DNA of 49,239 nt, taken from an uncultured Clostridia bacterium (GTDB lineage: Bacteria; Bacillota; Clostridia; Lachnospirales; Bianqueaceae). Made by a program: the position numbers and the translations under genes. Below, piece by piece: positions 41,714 to 49,239 of this stretch; position 1 is the stretch's first letter, and each line of letters starts with the position of its first letter. The notes beneath the pieces are model-generated. The model searched no databases, was not told the DNA's origin, and saw nothing but the letters and a program-made list of their open reading frames with translations. Location of the stretch: assembly GCA_944376225.1 (NCBI GenBank), contig CALWBZ010000022.1:1-49239 (forward strand), written 5' to 3'.

Positions 41714-43219
41714 ATGACATTAGACGAAGCTTTATACCAATTAAAAGACGTACAGCAGAAGATCTACGCGCTGCAATACGCGGGATCGGCGATTTCATTG
41801 GACGCGGTGACGGTGGCGCCGCGGGACACGGCCGAGGGAAGATCCCTGGCTCAGGGGATCCTCAGCGGATACTTGTACCCCCTTATTTCGGGAGAGGAAA
41901 CGGGAAAACTTCTCGACTTCCTGGCAGAGCATAAAGACGAATTGGATCCTCTCAGGGCGCGTCAGGCGGAGGAACTAAAACGGCAGTACGACGAGCTGCA
42001 CAGGATGCCCGAGCAGGAATATGTGGAGTATTCCATGCTGCTTAACGACGCCCAGACGGTCTGGCATCGGGCCAAGGAAGAGGATGATTATGCCGCCTTC
42101 GCCCCGTACCTTTCCCGTATCATCGAGGCCAACAGGAAGCAGGCCGCCTATATCGACGAGAAGAAAGCGCCTTACGACGCCCTTTTAGGTCAGTATGAGA
42201 GGGACCTGACGATGGAGCAGCTAGACGGCTTTTTCTCCGAGCTGCGGCAGACGATCGTGCCCCTTCTTGAGAAAATAAGAGAAAAGGGACAGGTTGTTGA
42301 CGACAGTTTTCTGAGACAGGACTTTCCGATCGAAAAACAAAGGGAGCTCTCGGATTATCTCATGGCGCTTCTGGGAATCGATAGGGCCCATTGTACGATC
42401 GGGGAGACGGAACATCCCTTTACCATGAACTTTACGAAAAATGACGTGCGCATCACGACGAAGTATGATCGGGGAAATTTCATCAGTTCCATGTATTCGG
42501 TGATCCATGAATCCGGACACGCCCTGTATGAACTGGGCGTGGGGGACGAGTATCAGTATACCGTGCTTTCCGGCGGTGTTTCCATGGGCATTCACGAGAG
42601 CCAGTCGAGATTTTTTGAAAACATGCTGGGACGGAGCGAAGCCTTCATCCGGCTGATCTTTCCAAAGCTGAAGGAGCTCTTTCCCAAGCAGCTCGCGGGC
42701 GTGTCGGCCCGGGATCTGTATCTGGCGGTCAACAAGTCCGAACCGAGCCTGATTCGGACCGAGGCGGATGAGCTCACCTATTGTCTGCACATCATGGTGC
42801 GGTACGAGATCGAAAAGAAGATGATCGCCGGAGAGGCAAGCGTTCAGGAATTGCCCGCGCTCTGGAATCAAAAGATGAAGGAGTATCTGGGGGTGGAGGC
42901 GCCGAATGACCGGGAGGGCGTCTTACAGGATTCCCATTGGAGCGGCGGAGCGATCGGATACTTCCCCTCCTACGCCCTTGGCAGCGCCTACGCGGCGCAG
43001 TTCATGCACAGGATGGAACAGGATCTGCCGGTGTATGACCTTGTGGCCCGGGGAGATTTTCGGAAGATCAACGCCTGGCTGGATGAGCACATTCATCGGT
43101 ATGGCTGCTTTTATCCCCCGGCGGAGCTCTTTAAACGCTGCTGCGGTGAGGAATTTGACCCTCGGTATTACATGGACTATCTGAAAAAGAAGTATGGAGA
43201 GATTTATCGGCTTTCCTGA
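41714..43219 (+). CDS. M32-family metallocarboxypeptidase
   Basis: The 501-residue product has the length and plan of M32 (Taq) carboxypeptidases, which remove C-terminal amino acids with a broad specificity. The zinc motif HEXXH is at residues 265-269 (VIHESGHALYELG); the following MGIHESQSRFFENMLGRS provides the third ligand region. TRTEADELTY-like and LQDSHWSGGAIGYFPSYALG segments are also typical. The ATG at 41714 has GGAGG upstream; an in-frame start 18 bases earlier would begin inside that site. No signal peptide, so cytoplasmic. Confidence 0.94.
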   Translation: MTLDEALYQLKDVQQKIYALQYAGSAISLDAVTVAPRDTAEGRSLAQGILSGYLYPLISGEETGKLLDFLAEHKDELDPLRARQAEELKRQYDELHRMPEQEYVEYSMLLNDAQTVWHRAKEEDDYAAFAPYLSRIIEANRKQAAYIDEKKAPYDALLGQYERDLTMEQLDGFFSELRQTIVPLLEKIREKGQVVDDSFLRQDFPIEKQRELSDYLMALLGIDRAHCTIGETEHPFTMNFTKNDVRITTKYDRGNFISSMYSVIHESGHALYELGVGDEYQYTVLSGGVSMGIHESQSRFFENMLGRSEAFIRLIFPKLKELFPKQLAGVSARDLYLAVNKSEPSLIRTEADELTYCLHIMVRYEIEKKMIAGEASVQELPALWNQKMKEYLGVEAPNDREGVLQDSHWSGGAIGYFPSYALGSAYAAQFMHRMEQDLPVYDLVARGDFRKINAWLDEHIHRYGCFYPPAELFKRCCGEEFDPRYYMDYLKKKYGEIYRLS

Positions 43220-43297
43220 TGTAAATACCTGGTGGTTAGAAATCGATCAGGTTGTTCCAACGTTAGTCGATAAAAAACGCTACAAGGAGGTATACCA

Positions 43298-43762
43298 ATG
43301 AAAACAATATGCGGATTGGATTGCGATGCTTGCGGCGCCAAAAAGCAAGGCCGCTGCAAGGGGTGTAAAGAAACCGACGGAAAACCCTTCGGAGGAACCT
43401 GCATGATTGCGCTCTGCTGCGAAAAGAAGAATTGTGAGAATTGCGGAAAGGCTTTTGAGGCTGTCTGTCATCTGAAGGAAGAACTGATTCAAGAATTTAA
43501 CGCGTTGGGAATCGATGATATGGAACCGATTACAAACCTAAACGCGCTGTATGGTGGTTACATTAATTTACAATACACCCTTCCCGGCGGACAGCAGATC
43601 AAATTCTGGGATGACAGCAGAGTATATCTGGGCAATCAGGTTCATAAATCGCACAGCGACCGGTGTTATGGACTGACCGCGGATGAGGATTATCTTCTGG
43701 TATGCGAATACGGAGAGGGCGGATCCGACGCGGAAATCGTTGTTTTTAAGAAAAGGAGATAA
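43298..43762 (+). CDS. DUF3795 cysteine-rich protein
   Basis: The 154-residue product has a cysteine-rich N-terminal half: CGLDCDACGAKKQGRCKGC, then CMIALCCEKKNCENCGKAF and one more Cys at about 58. This spacing fits the DUF3795 family, probably zinc-binding; function unknown. The second half (GGYINLQYTLPGGQQIKFWD and onward to KKRR) is beta-rich and looks like an added domain. AAGGAGG precedes the ATG. It stands alone between the carboxypeptidase and htrA genes. Confidence 0.8.
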   Translation: MKTICGLDCDACGAKKQGRCKGCKETDGKPFGGTCMIALCCEKKNCENCGKAFEAVCHLKEELIQEFNALGIDDMEPITNLNALYGGYINLQYTLPGGQQIKFWDDSRVYLGNQVHKSHSDRCYGLTADEDYLLVCEYGEGGSDAEIVVFKKRR

Positions 43763-43830
43763 CGCGGGGACCGGATATCCTTTTTCAAAAATATTTATCT
43801 GCCGTTCATACTTTTGATACAGGTAATGAG

Positions 43831-43836
43831 TATACT
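43831..43836 (+). promoter_or_regulatory. -10 element of the htrA promoter
   Basis: TATACT 60 bases before the htrA start. No good -35 box at 16-18 bases, which would fit a regulated stress promoter but is not proof. Confidence 0.4.
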
Positions 43837-43895
43837 AAGACGTGTTGGAAAAAACATATACCAAGCGGTTTCGCGCTGGAAGGGAGATAGAGAGT

Positions 43896-45140
43896 ATGGA
43901 AGGCAAGGAAGGCAAAAAGATGACCTTTGGACGAGGGCTGCGATGGGTTCTCGGGTTTCTGCTGATCGGCGTTATCGTAGGCGGCTCCTTTGGAATCGGC
44001 TACACGCTGTCTAGGCAGCCGCGAAATACGGATGCCGAGGGAGCGAATTATATGTTAAAGGACAACGGTTATACGGGTAACTCCGATCAGAACCTGTTGG
44101 CCAATCCCTTGGTGGAAGAAAACGTAAAGACGGTGACGGAGAACGTGAAAGACGCTGTGGTCGTCATCATCACGAGGGCCCAGGAGGAAGTGCAGACCGT
44201 CTTCGGGCAGAGCTACGTACAGGAATATACGGCCTTGGGATCCGGCGTCATCTTCCGGGAAGAAGAGGATCGGCTATATGTACTGACGAACGCTCATGTG
44301 CTGGAAGGGGCGACGGAAGCCTATCTTTATTTTGATGAGGAGACGACGGCGCCGGTGTACCTGGTGGGAGAGAGCGTCTCCAACGATCTGGCTGTCATCT
44401 ATGTGAATAAAGCGGATTTGTCGGAGGAGATTCTGAACCGGTTGAAAGTGGCGACCCTGGGAGACAGCAGCGCGGTGCGTAAGGGAGACCTGGCCATCGC
44501 CATCGGTAGTCCGTTTAGCCAGAACATGGCCCATACCACCACGGTGGGAATCGTGACGGGCGTGGATCAGGATTTCGAGATTGAGGATCGAGTGCTGAAC
44601 GTGATTCAGACCGACGCGGCCCTGAATCCGGGCAATTCCGGCGGCGCTCTCTTTAATGATCAGGGAGAAGTCATCGGCATCAATTCCGCGGGATACCGGA
44701 GCGATTCTACGGAGGGGTTGGGCTTTGCCATTTCGATTAATAAGGCCAAAGAAGTCATCGAGGAGATCTTTAATCACGGTTCTATCGAGAAGGCGTCCAT
44801 CGGTATCAGCAGTTCTACGTTTATCGATGAAGAATTGGCTAAGCTTTACCGAGTACCCAGCGGACTGTTTATCTATCAGTTGGAGTCCGGAGGAGCCGCG
44901 GAACGGGCGGGGCTGGAAATGGGAGATGTGATTACCTCCATCAACGGTATCGCCTTGACGGATGAAAACTCCATCAATGATATCCTGGCGGCGCTTAACG
45001 GCGGAGACACGGTAGAAGTGGAGGTTATCCGAAACCGGGATGTGCAGAATGTGCTCACCATTCAGGTCACGCTGGATTCCGTATCGGATACCAATACGAA
45101 CCTGCCGACACAGGCGGAAGAGAACGATGCCGCCGCGTAA
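43896..45140 (+). CDS. HtrA/DegP-like serine protease
   Basis: The 414-residue product has one membrane anchor at about 14-36 and an extracellular trypsin-like domain with triad His134 (LTNAHVLEG), Asp164 (SNDLAVIYV) and Ser248 (NPGNSGGALF). A single PDZ domain follows (GLFIYQLESGGAAERAGLEM, then GDVITSINGI). Such proteases degrade or refold damaged proteins at the cell surface. The start at 43896 has GGGAG nine bases upstream; a frame from a GTG at 43842 has no site. Single-gene unit with terminator. Confidence 0.94.
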   Translation: MEGKEGKKMTFGRGLRWVLGFLLIGVIVGGSFGIGYTLSRQPRNTDAEGANYMLKDNGYTGNSDQNLLANPLVEENVKTVTENVKDAVVVIITRAQEEVQTVFGQSYVQEYTALGSGVIFREEEDRLYVLTNAHVLEGATEAYLYFDEETTAPVYLVGESVSNDLAVIYVNKADLSEEILNRLKVATLGDSSAVRKGDLAIAIGSPFSQNMAHTTTVGIVTGVDQDFEIEDRVLNVIQTDAALNPGNSGGALFNDQGEVIGINSAGYRSDSTEGLGFAISINKAKEVIEEIFNHGSIEKASIGISSSTFIDEELAKLYRVPSGLFIYQLESGGAAERAGLEMGDVITSINGIALTDENSINDILAALNGGDTVEVEVIRNRDVQNVLTIQVTLDSVSDTNTNLPTQAEENDAAA

Positions 45141-45159
45141 ATCAGAAAAAGAGGAAGAA

Positions 45160-45203
45160 CCAAGGGGAGAGGCCGCGGGTATAAACGGCCTCCCTCTTTT
45201 TTT
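45160..45203 (+). terminator. Terminator of htrA
   Basis: GGGAGAGGCC pairs imperfectly with GGCCTCCCTC around a 10-base loop, then TTTTTTT. Confidence 0.75.
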
Positions 45204-45337
45204 GATGATCGGCGGCACGAAGTAGACAAAACAGCCTTCCTGTGTTATGATTATCTCGCCTCTCAAAACCCGGGATGGGAGAGCGAGACGAGTAAGACCT
45301 CGTCGGGAATGATTACTAAAGAAGAAGGGATGAGTAC

Positions 45338-46147
45338 ATGGGTGAGGCGTATTATGTTTTTACAGACGAAGCGGGCACATACAATAAGTGCCCATCCGAA
45401 AAGTTCCGACGTAACCACCCCTTTTATCTGCGCGGGAACGTTCGACTATCAATAGACGATTACCGTTTGTTTCAGAGCGAGATTCAGGAACTCAAACTTG
45501 AGTATGGGATTCCCGTGGGAGAAGAACTCAAGTGGTCCGATATGTGGGAAATCTCAAAGGGGAAATACCGCGCGGATTTCCTCAAATCTCTGACGGCCAA
45601 TAAACTCAAGGGTTATTATCGCCGCTTTTTTAACCGAGCAGTGGATAAACCTTCTCTGCAATTTATCTTTACGATCACTTGCGTATACGCGCAGCCGTGC
45701 CGTCAGGCAGAACATGAAGTGTTGAAATTCCATATGCAAGAGGCGTTTCAGCGCATCCAGATGGAGACGCGGCCCAATGGCTTTGCCACGGTGATTATGG
45801 ACGAATTAAACCAGGATAAGGTCAAACAGCTCAAAGAAGCCTGTCATCGCATGATGGTCGAGGGCGACTTTGTGCAATATGAAAATGTATATCACGGAGT
45901 GCTGACGGAATGTAGTTCGCAAAGCGCGGGGGTTCAGCTCGCGGATTACGCCGTGGGGATCATGAATGGGTATTTGCGTAAGCATCTCCTCGATCGTGGA
46001 GATTATTCCTACGCGACCGATCTCTACGAGGAGTTTGTACAACCCCATCTCAGGAAACATTCCAACGGAACGATCATCGGTTATGGGGTGAGAGAAGTGC
46101 CCAGTGATTCCTCGATCCGGCAAATACTGATACCGTTGTTCAGTTAA
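45338..46147 (+). CDS. DUF3800 domain protein
   Basis: The 269-residue product matches DUF3800, a family with an RNase H-like fold. The acidic motif near the start is YYVFTDEAGTY (residues 5-15), later acidic segments are FATVIMDELNQDKVK and SAGVQLADYAVGIMNGYL, which together could bind metal. Many members occur in mobile or defence regions; activity has not been established to my knowledge. The ribosome binding site is modest (GAAGGGATGAG). The gene stands alone and is followed by an accessory group (ART-like, GNAT, HipA-like). Confidence 0.85.
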   Translation: MGEAYYVFTDEAGTYNKCPSEKFRRNHPFYLRGNVRLSIDDYRLFQSEIQELKLEYGIPVGEELKWSDMWEISKGKYRADFLKSLTANKLKGYYRRFFNRAVDKPSLQFIFTITCVYAQPCRQAEHEVLKFHMQEAFQRIQMETRPNGFATVIMDELNQDKVKQLKEACHRMMVEGDFVQYENVYHGVLTECSSQSAGVQLADYAVGIMNGYLRKHLLDRGDYSYATDLYEEFVQPHLRKHSNGTIIGYGVREVPSDSSIRQILIPLFS

Positions 46148-46148
46148 A

Positions 46149-46192
46149 GAAAAGGCTTTGAAAACGAATCCATGTTTTTCAAAGCCTTATTA
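46149..46192. terminator. Bidirectional terminator between DUF3800 gene and minus-strand gene
   Basis: AAGGCTTTGAAAA pairs with TTTTCAAAGCCTT around a 12-base loop; A-rich before, TATTAAAA after. Confidence 0.75.
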
Positions 46193-46196
46193 AAAC

Positions 46197-46511
46197 TTAC
46201 AGTTCCGCGATCAGCCGAACCTTTATGGGACGGCGGGTCAGGAATTCCGCGTTCTCGTCCATCGTTGTCCTGGGATGAGGGTAAATATCCCTTCCGATGA
46301 CCAGCGGTTCATCGACAACATATAGATATCCCTTTTCCTGTCCGTCGTGTTCGATATGTCCCGTATCGTCGTAACAGAGACTGCGGGGCTTGTGGGAAAA
46401 CGCCTCCGCCAAAGCCTTCCATTGGGTGATGGTGCTCCCCGAGCGAAGCTCGGAAAGCGGCAGATTTGAACCGTGATACCAGACGCCCTCTGGATCGATT
46501 TGAATTTCCAT
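46197..46511 (-). CDS. Small protein of possible ADP-ribosyltransferase fold (Arr-like)
   Basis: I do not recognise this 104-residue protein with certainty. VWYHGSNLPLSELRSGSTIT near the start, AEAFSHKPRSL, GYLYVVDEPLVIG, and HPRTTMDENAEFLTRRPIKV at the end follow the order seen in rifampin ADP-ribosyltransferase (Arr) and related small ART folds: a YHG motif, a middle helix, a Y-V-V/I-E-P strand, then a T/S-rich loop before the last strand. This is pattern resemblance, not a search result. GAGGAGG precedes the ATG and it has its own promoter. Alternatives are a hypothetical toxin or a phosphotransferase-like protein. Confidence 0.7.
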   Translation of the reverse strand: MEIQIDPEGVWYHGSNLPLSELRSGSTITQWKALAEAFSHKPRSLCYDDTGHIEHDGQEKGYLYVVDEPLVIGRDIYPHPRTTMDENAEFLTRRPIKVRLIAEL

Positions 46512-46543
46512 GGGAAAACCTCCTCTCGACCAAATTTAAGTTC

Positions 46544-46572
46544 ATCATATCATAATCGAGAGGAAAAAACAA
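46544..46572 (-). promoter_or_regulatory. Promoter of the Arr-like gene
   Basis: On the minus strand TTGTTT (46572-46567) and TATGAT (46549-46544) are 17 bases apart. It lies back to back with the GNAT promoter. Confidence 0.7.
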
Positions 46573-46613
46573 CGTCGCATCGTATATTCTTGGATAGACG
46601 GCAGACAAAAAAG

Positions 46614-46642
46614 TTGACAGCTTATTTTGAAGGACATATAAT
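46614..46642 (+). promoter_or_regulatory. Consensus promoter of the GNAT gene
   Basis: TTGACA (46614-46619) and TATAAT (46637-46642), 17 bases apart, both boxes perfect. Confidence 0.9.
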
Positions 46643-46701
46643 AAAATCAAGGAAATTTGAAATTCTTCAAGAAATCATTCACACATGGAGGAACCAAGAA
46701 A

Positions 46702-47187
46702 ATGAATATCAATATACGAACCGCCGTCATAGAGGATTGTGAGCGTATCCGTTCACTTCAGAAAGAGATTGCTGACCTACACCATAAAGGCAGACCTGAT
46801 TTATTCAAAACCGAGGCGCGGTATTTCACAAAGGAAGCTTTTGCAGAAAGGTTAAACGATCCCAGACATACGATCTACATTGCCGAAACCGATCATGGCG
46901 AAGTGGTAGGATACGCTTTTGCTTGGGTTGTGTCTTACCGTAATCACCCCACATACATCGACTTTGACTGTTTCTACATCGACGATATTTGCGTCTTAAA
47001 ATCCTATCGAAGAAACGGAATAGGAAAAAGACTCTTCGACTGTTGTAAACAAAAAGCGCAAGAGCAGAAGTGTAAAATAATGGATCTTGGCGTATGGGGA
47101 TTCAATAAAGACGCGATTGCATTTTATGAAAATTGCGGTATGACCGAGCGTATCCGTAGGATGGAATATAAATTGGAAGAAAAGTGA
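46702..47187 (+). CDS. GNAT-family N-acetyltransferase
   Basis: The 161-residue product has the GNAT fold. The acetyl-CoA site motif is VLKSYRRNGIGKRLFDCC (R-R-N-G-I-G), preceded by FYIDDICV and followed by LGVWGFNKDAIAFYENCGMT. GNAT enzymes acetylate amines of small molecules or proteins; the substrate is not readable. The ATG at 46702 has TGGAGGAACC upstream; an in-frame ATG at 46657 precedes that site and is unlikely. It has a full consensus promoter, so is probably well expressed. The HipA-like gene follows 32 bases later. Confidence 0.92.
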   Translation: MNINIRTAVIEDCERIRSLQKEIADLHHKGRPDLFKTEARYFTKEAFAERLNDPRHTIYIAETDHGEVVGYAFAWVVSYRNHPTYIDFDCFYIDDICVLKSYRRNGIGKRLFDCCKQKAQEQKCKIMDLGVWGFNKDAIAFYENCGMTERIRRMEYKLEEK

Positions 47188-47219
47188 TTATAATTAAAAA
47201 GAAGAGGGGGTGAGCGGAG

Positions 47220-48428
47220 TTGAGGTATCATCTGATGCAGAGGAACCGACCCGTGGCGGATCTGGAGATCGAAGAGACGACGGGCCGCATTCGGAAGATC
47301 TATGGGGTGTGGGAGGCAGAGCGCTTGCCCGTGGGGGTGACGGTGCGAAAAGGAGTCCCGGATCGGGCGGCGCTGAACGAATGGTGGGCGGACCGGGCCA
47401 TTCCCATGGACCGCCGGGGGGTTCGCGAGGCAATCTCCTATCTTGGCGTGTCCGATACGGCGGTATTGCCGCCGGCCGCCCTGGGGATGAGCCTGTCGGA
47501 CGCCTATTGGATTCGTCCGGAGGGAAGCGGCGCGACCTGGGAGGAAAAGAACTTCTTTACCAACCCCTTTAGAGGCGATGTGGGCGAGGCCCTGCTTGGA
47601 AAGTTTGCGGAAGGCGAAACGCCCGATTTATACTCTCCGGATAATACGACGGACGGATACCTGATCAAAAGATGGGAGATCATCGACGGAAAACGGTATT
47701 TATTAAAAGGCGGAAGCCCTCCCTTCTATCAGCAGCCCTTCTGTGAAGCGGCGGCGTCGGAGATCATGGACAGGCTGGGGATCGATCACGTCCCCTATTC
47801 CCTCGTCGTTAGAGAGGGGGAGCCCTACAGCCTGTGTGAGGATCTGGCCGACCAGGACAGGGAGCTTGTCAGCGCCTGGCGTATCATGCAGACCCGGAAG
47901 AAATCAAGCAGTACATCGGTCTATCGGCATTTTGTCGATTGCTGTCAGGCATTGGGGGCGGGGGATGTGACGGAGGCCCTGAACCGGATGATCGTCCTCG
48001 ATTATATCATTGCCAACGAGGACCGTCACCTAAGCAACCTCGGCCTGCTTCGCGATACGCGGACACTTTCTTGGATCGGTTTTGCGCCCGTCTATGACAG
48101 CGGATCCTCGCTGGGCTATAACAAGACGGCGAATCAGATCCTCGGCGGGACGGGGATCCAGTGCAAGCCCTTCAAGAAGAATCATGAGGATCAGCTGAAA
48201 TTGGCGGGGGATCTTTCCTGGGTGAATTTCACACGGTTGGCGGATATAGAAGACTGGATACGGGATCGGGGGCGTTTTCTTGACGAGGACAGGAGGGAGG
48301 CGATCTGCCGCGCCCTCAGAGGAAGAATCGACAGGCTAAAAGAGCAGGCGTCCCGCGGGAGAAGCGAGACGATGATGAATACGGAGGGAGACGTGGAGAG
48401 AGACCTCCGGGAAGATTATAGAATCTAG
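47220..48428 (+). CDS. HipA-like Ser/Thr kinase domain protein
   Basis: The 402-residue product has HipA-type kinase motifs: a Lys in YLLKGGSPPFYQQPF as likely ATP-binding residue, catalytic IIANEDRHLSNLGLLRD (Asp268) and metal-binding FAPVYDSGSSLGY (Asp293). The first 130 residues (with LNEWWADRAIPMDRRG, GMSLSDAYWIRP) are a domain common to a Firmicutes subgroup and not the usual HipA N-terminal fold. HipA proper phosphorylates glutamyl-tRNA synthetase and is held by HipB; no HipB-like gene is adjacent. The start is a TTG with GAGGGGGTGAGCGGAG upstream; an ATG at 47235 is possible. Confidence 0.82.
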   Translation: MRYHLMQRNRPVADLEIEETTGRIRKIYGVWEAERLPVGVTVRKGVPDRAALNEWWADRAIPMDRRGVREAISYLGVSDTAVLPPAALGMSLSDAYWIRPEGSGATWEEKNFFTNPFRGDVGEALLGKFAEGETPDLYSPDNTTDGYLIKRWEIIDGKRYLLKGGSPPFYQQPFCEAAASEIMDRLGIDHVPYSLVVREGEPYSLCEDLADQDRELVSAWRIMQTRKKSSSTSVYRHFVDCCQALGAGDVTEALNRMIVLDYIIANEDRHLSNLGLLRDTRTLSWIGFAPVYDSGSSLGYNKTANQILGGTGIQCKPFKKNHEDQLKLAGDLSWVNFTRLADIEDWIRDRGRFLDEDRREAICRALRGRIDRLKEQASRGRSETMMNTEGDVERDLREDYRI

Positions 48429-48438
48429 CATTTTCGTC

Positions 48439-48467
48439 TTGACAACGCCCCTAAAATCCGTTATAGT
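48439..48467 (+). promoter_or_regulatory. valS promoter
   Basis: TTGACA at 48439-48444 and TATAGT at 48462-48467, 17 bases apart. Confidence 0.85.
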
Positions 48468-48474
48468 TATGACT

Positions 48475-48692
48475 GAAATGGTCAGAAGAGGAGTACGGGA
48501 TACCGCCTTGCAGAGAGAGAGCCACAGGGTGCGAGGCTCTTAAGGCAAAGGTCTCGGAAGGTCGCTTCGGCAGCCTGGCTGCGCCAGCCCGGGGGAATTC
48601 AGTAGTTCGGGACGTTTGCCGCGTTACGGCATGGAGTGATAAATTAAGGTGGTACCGCGGTCTCCGCCCTTAGAGGGGCGGGGCCTTTTTGT
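48475..48692 (+). ncRNA. T-box riboswitch for valyl-tRNA (valS leader)
   Basis: The T-box sequence AAGGTGGTACCGCGG is at 48646-48660; its TGGTACC pairs with the uncharged tRNA end. In Stem I, GAAG (48485-48488) can pair with CTTC (48565-48568); the 5' side of the loop carries the AGTA turn (48492-48495) and the 3' side shows GTC (48561-48563) followed by a purine, a valine codon in specifier position. AGAGCC/GGCTCT forms the upper stem. Uncharged tRNA-Val should stabilise the antiterminator and turn on valS. Confidence 0.9.
48658..48692 (+). terminator. Conditional terminator of the valS T-box
   Basis: GGTCTCCGCCC and GGGGCGGGGCC pair around TTAGA and are followed by TTTTTG. It overlaps the T-box sequence, so it competes with the antiterminator. 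Confidence 0.85.
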
Positions 48693-48754
48693 TTTAGTGA
48701 CGGGAACAGGATTCCGGCGGTAGGGAGCCTTGAATGAGAAAGAGGAGGCATAGG

Positions 48755-49239
48755 ATGAATCAGGAATTGGCCAGCAAGTATGATCCTAAAGAGGTGGAAG
48801 ACAGGCTCTACGCCAAATGGGAGAATAACGGATATTTTAAGGCGGGGGAAGATCCGGACAAGGAGAACTTTTCGATCGTGATCCCGCCTCCGAACGTGAC
48901 GGGGCAGCTTCATATGGGTCATGCCCTGGATGAGACCATGCAGGATATCCTGGTGCGTTACAAGCGTATGGCGGGATACAACGTGCTGTGGCAGCCGGGA
49001 ACGGATCATGCCAGCATCGCCACGGAGGTCAAGCTGGTGGAGCAGCTTGCCGAGGAGGGTCTGACGAAAGAAGAGATCGGCCGGGAGGCTTTCATGAAGA
49101 GGGCCTGGGCCTGGAAAGAAAAGTATGAGAACCGGATCGTTCAGCAGCTTAAAAAGCTGGGGGCCTCCTGCGACTGGAGCCGCACCCGGTTCACCATGGA
49201 CGAGGGGCTCTCCCACGCCGTGGAGGAGGTCTTTATCTA
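48755..49239 (+). CDS. valS: Valyl-tRNA synthetase (5' part)
   Basis: The first 161 codons are in the window; the frame runs off the right edge. It reads [20 protein letters not shown] and then [20 protein letters not shown], where HMGH is the class I HIGH motif, followed by [20 protein letters not shown], which identifies ValRS. The enzyme charges tRNA-Val with valine. AGAGGAGG lies before the ATG at 48755. The upstream T-box with a GTC specifier agrees with the identity. Confidence 0.97.
   Translation, partial: MNQELASKYDPKEVEDRLYAKWENNGYFKAGEDPDKENFSIVIPPPNVTGQLHMGHALDETMQDILVRYKRMAGYNVLWQPGTDHASIATEVKLVEQLAEEGLTKEEIGREAFMKRAWAWKEKYENRIVQQLKKLGASCDWSRTRFTMDEGLSHAVEEVFI

Overview
The window reads as chromosomal DNA from a Gram-positive member of the Clostridia, most like a Lachnospiraceae-type gut anaerobe. 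This is an inference from gene content, not from any search. Supporting signs are the Firmicutes order gdpP-rplI-dnaB, a MecA adaptor, a sortase-type cell-wall anchor, lipoproteins with short lipoboxes, ferredoxin and polyferredoxin genes, an iron-dependent alcohol dehydrogenase, a T-box before valS, and strong TTGACA-17-TATAAT promoters. No rRNA, CRISPR array, insertion sequence or recognisable prophage was seen.

Layout. 1-2136: the end of a sortase-anchored surface protein, six degenerate 74-79 bp tandem repeats, two proline tRNAs, then three decayed small genes (DUF2442, XRE regulator, HicB). 2318-7574: gdpP, rplI, dnaB and a C39-like protease, almost without gaps. 7668-8915: a small ferredoxin, a DUF1858 redox peptide and, on the other strand, mecA. 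9032-11628: an MBOAT/DHHW pair for polymer O-acylation. 11705-18947: purA (with unusual active-site loops), a gene of unknown function, an XRE regulator, glycerate kinase overlapping a hybrid sensor kinase, and an LCP cell-wall protein. 18996-26283: MATE transporter, fumarate-reductase-like flavoprotein, pyruvate kinase, and a LysR regulator divergent from an Fe-alcohol dehydrogenase.

26348-29508 (minus strand): a DUF4353 lipoprotein, DUF4956 membrane protein and VTC-domain protein in one operon. 29733-33258: a two-component pair, then a TlpA-like lipoprotein, a 48-residue CXXC membrane peptide and a polyferredoxin that look like a transmembrane electron relay. 33451-37039: a sugar ABC importer without its ATPase. 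37277-41436: pstSCAB-phoU behind a Pho-box-like repeat array. 41714-45140: M32 carboxypeptidase, DUF3795 protein, HtrA protease. 45338-48428: an accessory patch (DUF3800, a possible ADP-ribosyltransferase-fold protein, a GNAT acetyltransferase, a lone HipA-like kinase). 48439-49239: promoter, valine T-box and the start of valS.

Most genes are housekeeping. The parts most worth a second look are the divergent PurA, the lobe-swapped PstS, the TlpA/CXXC/polyferredoxin relay, the VTC/DUF4956/DUF4353 operon, the tandem repeats, and the accessory patch before valS.
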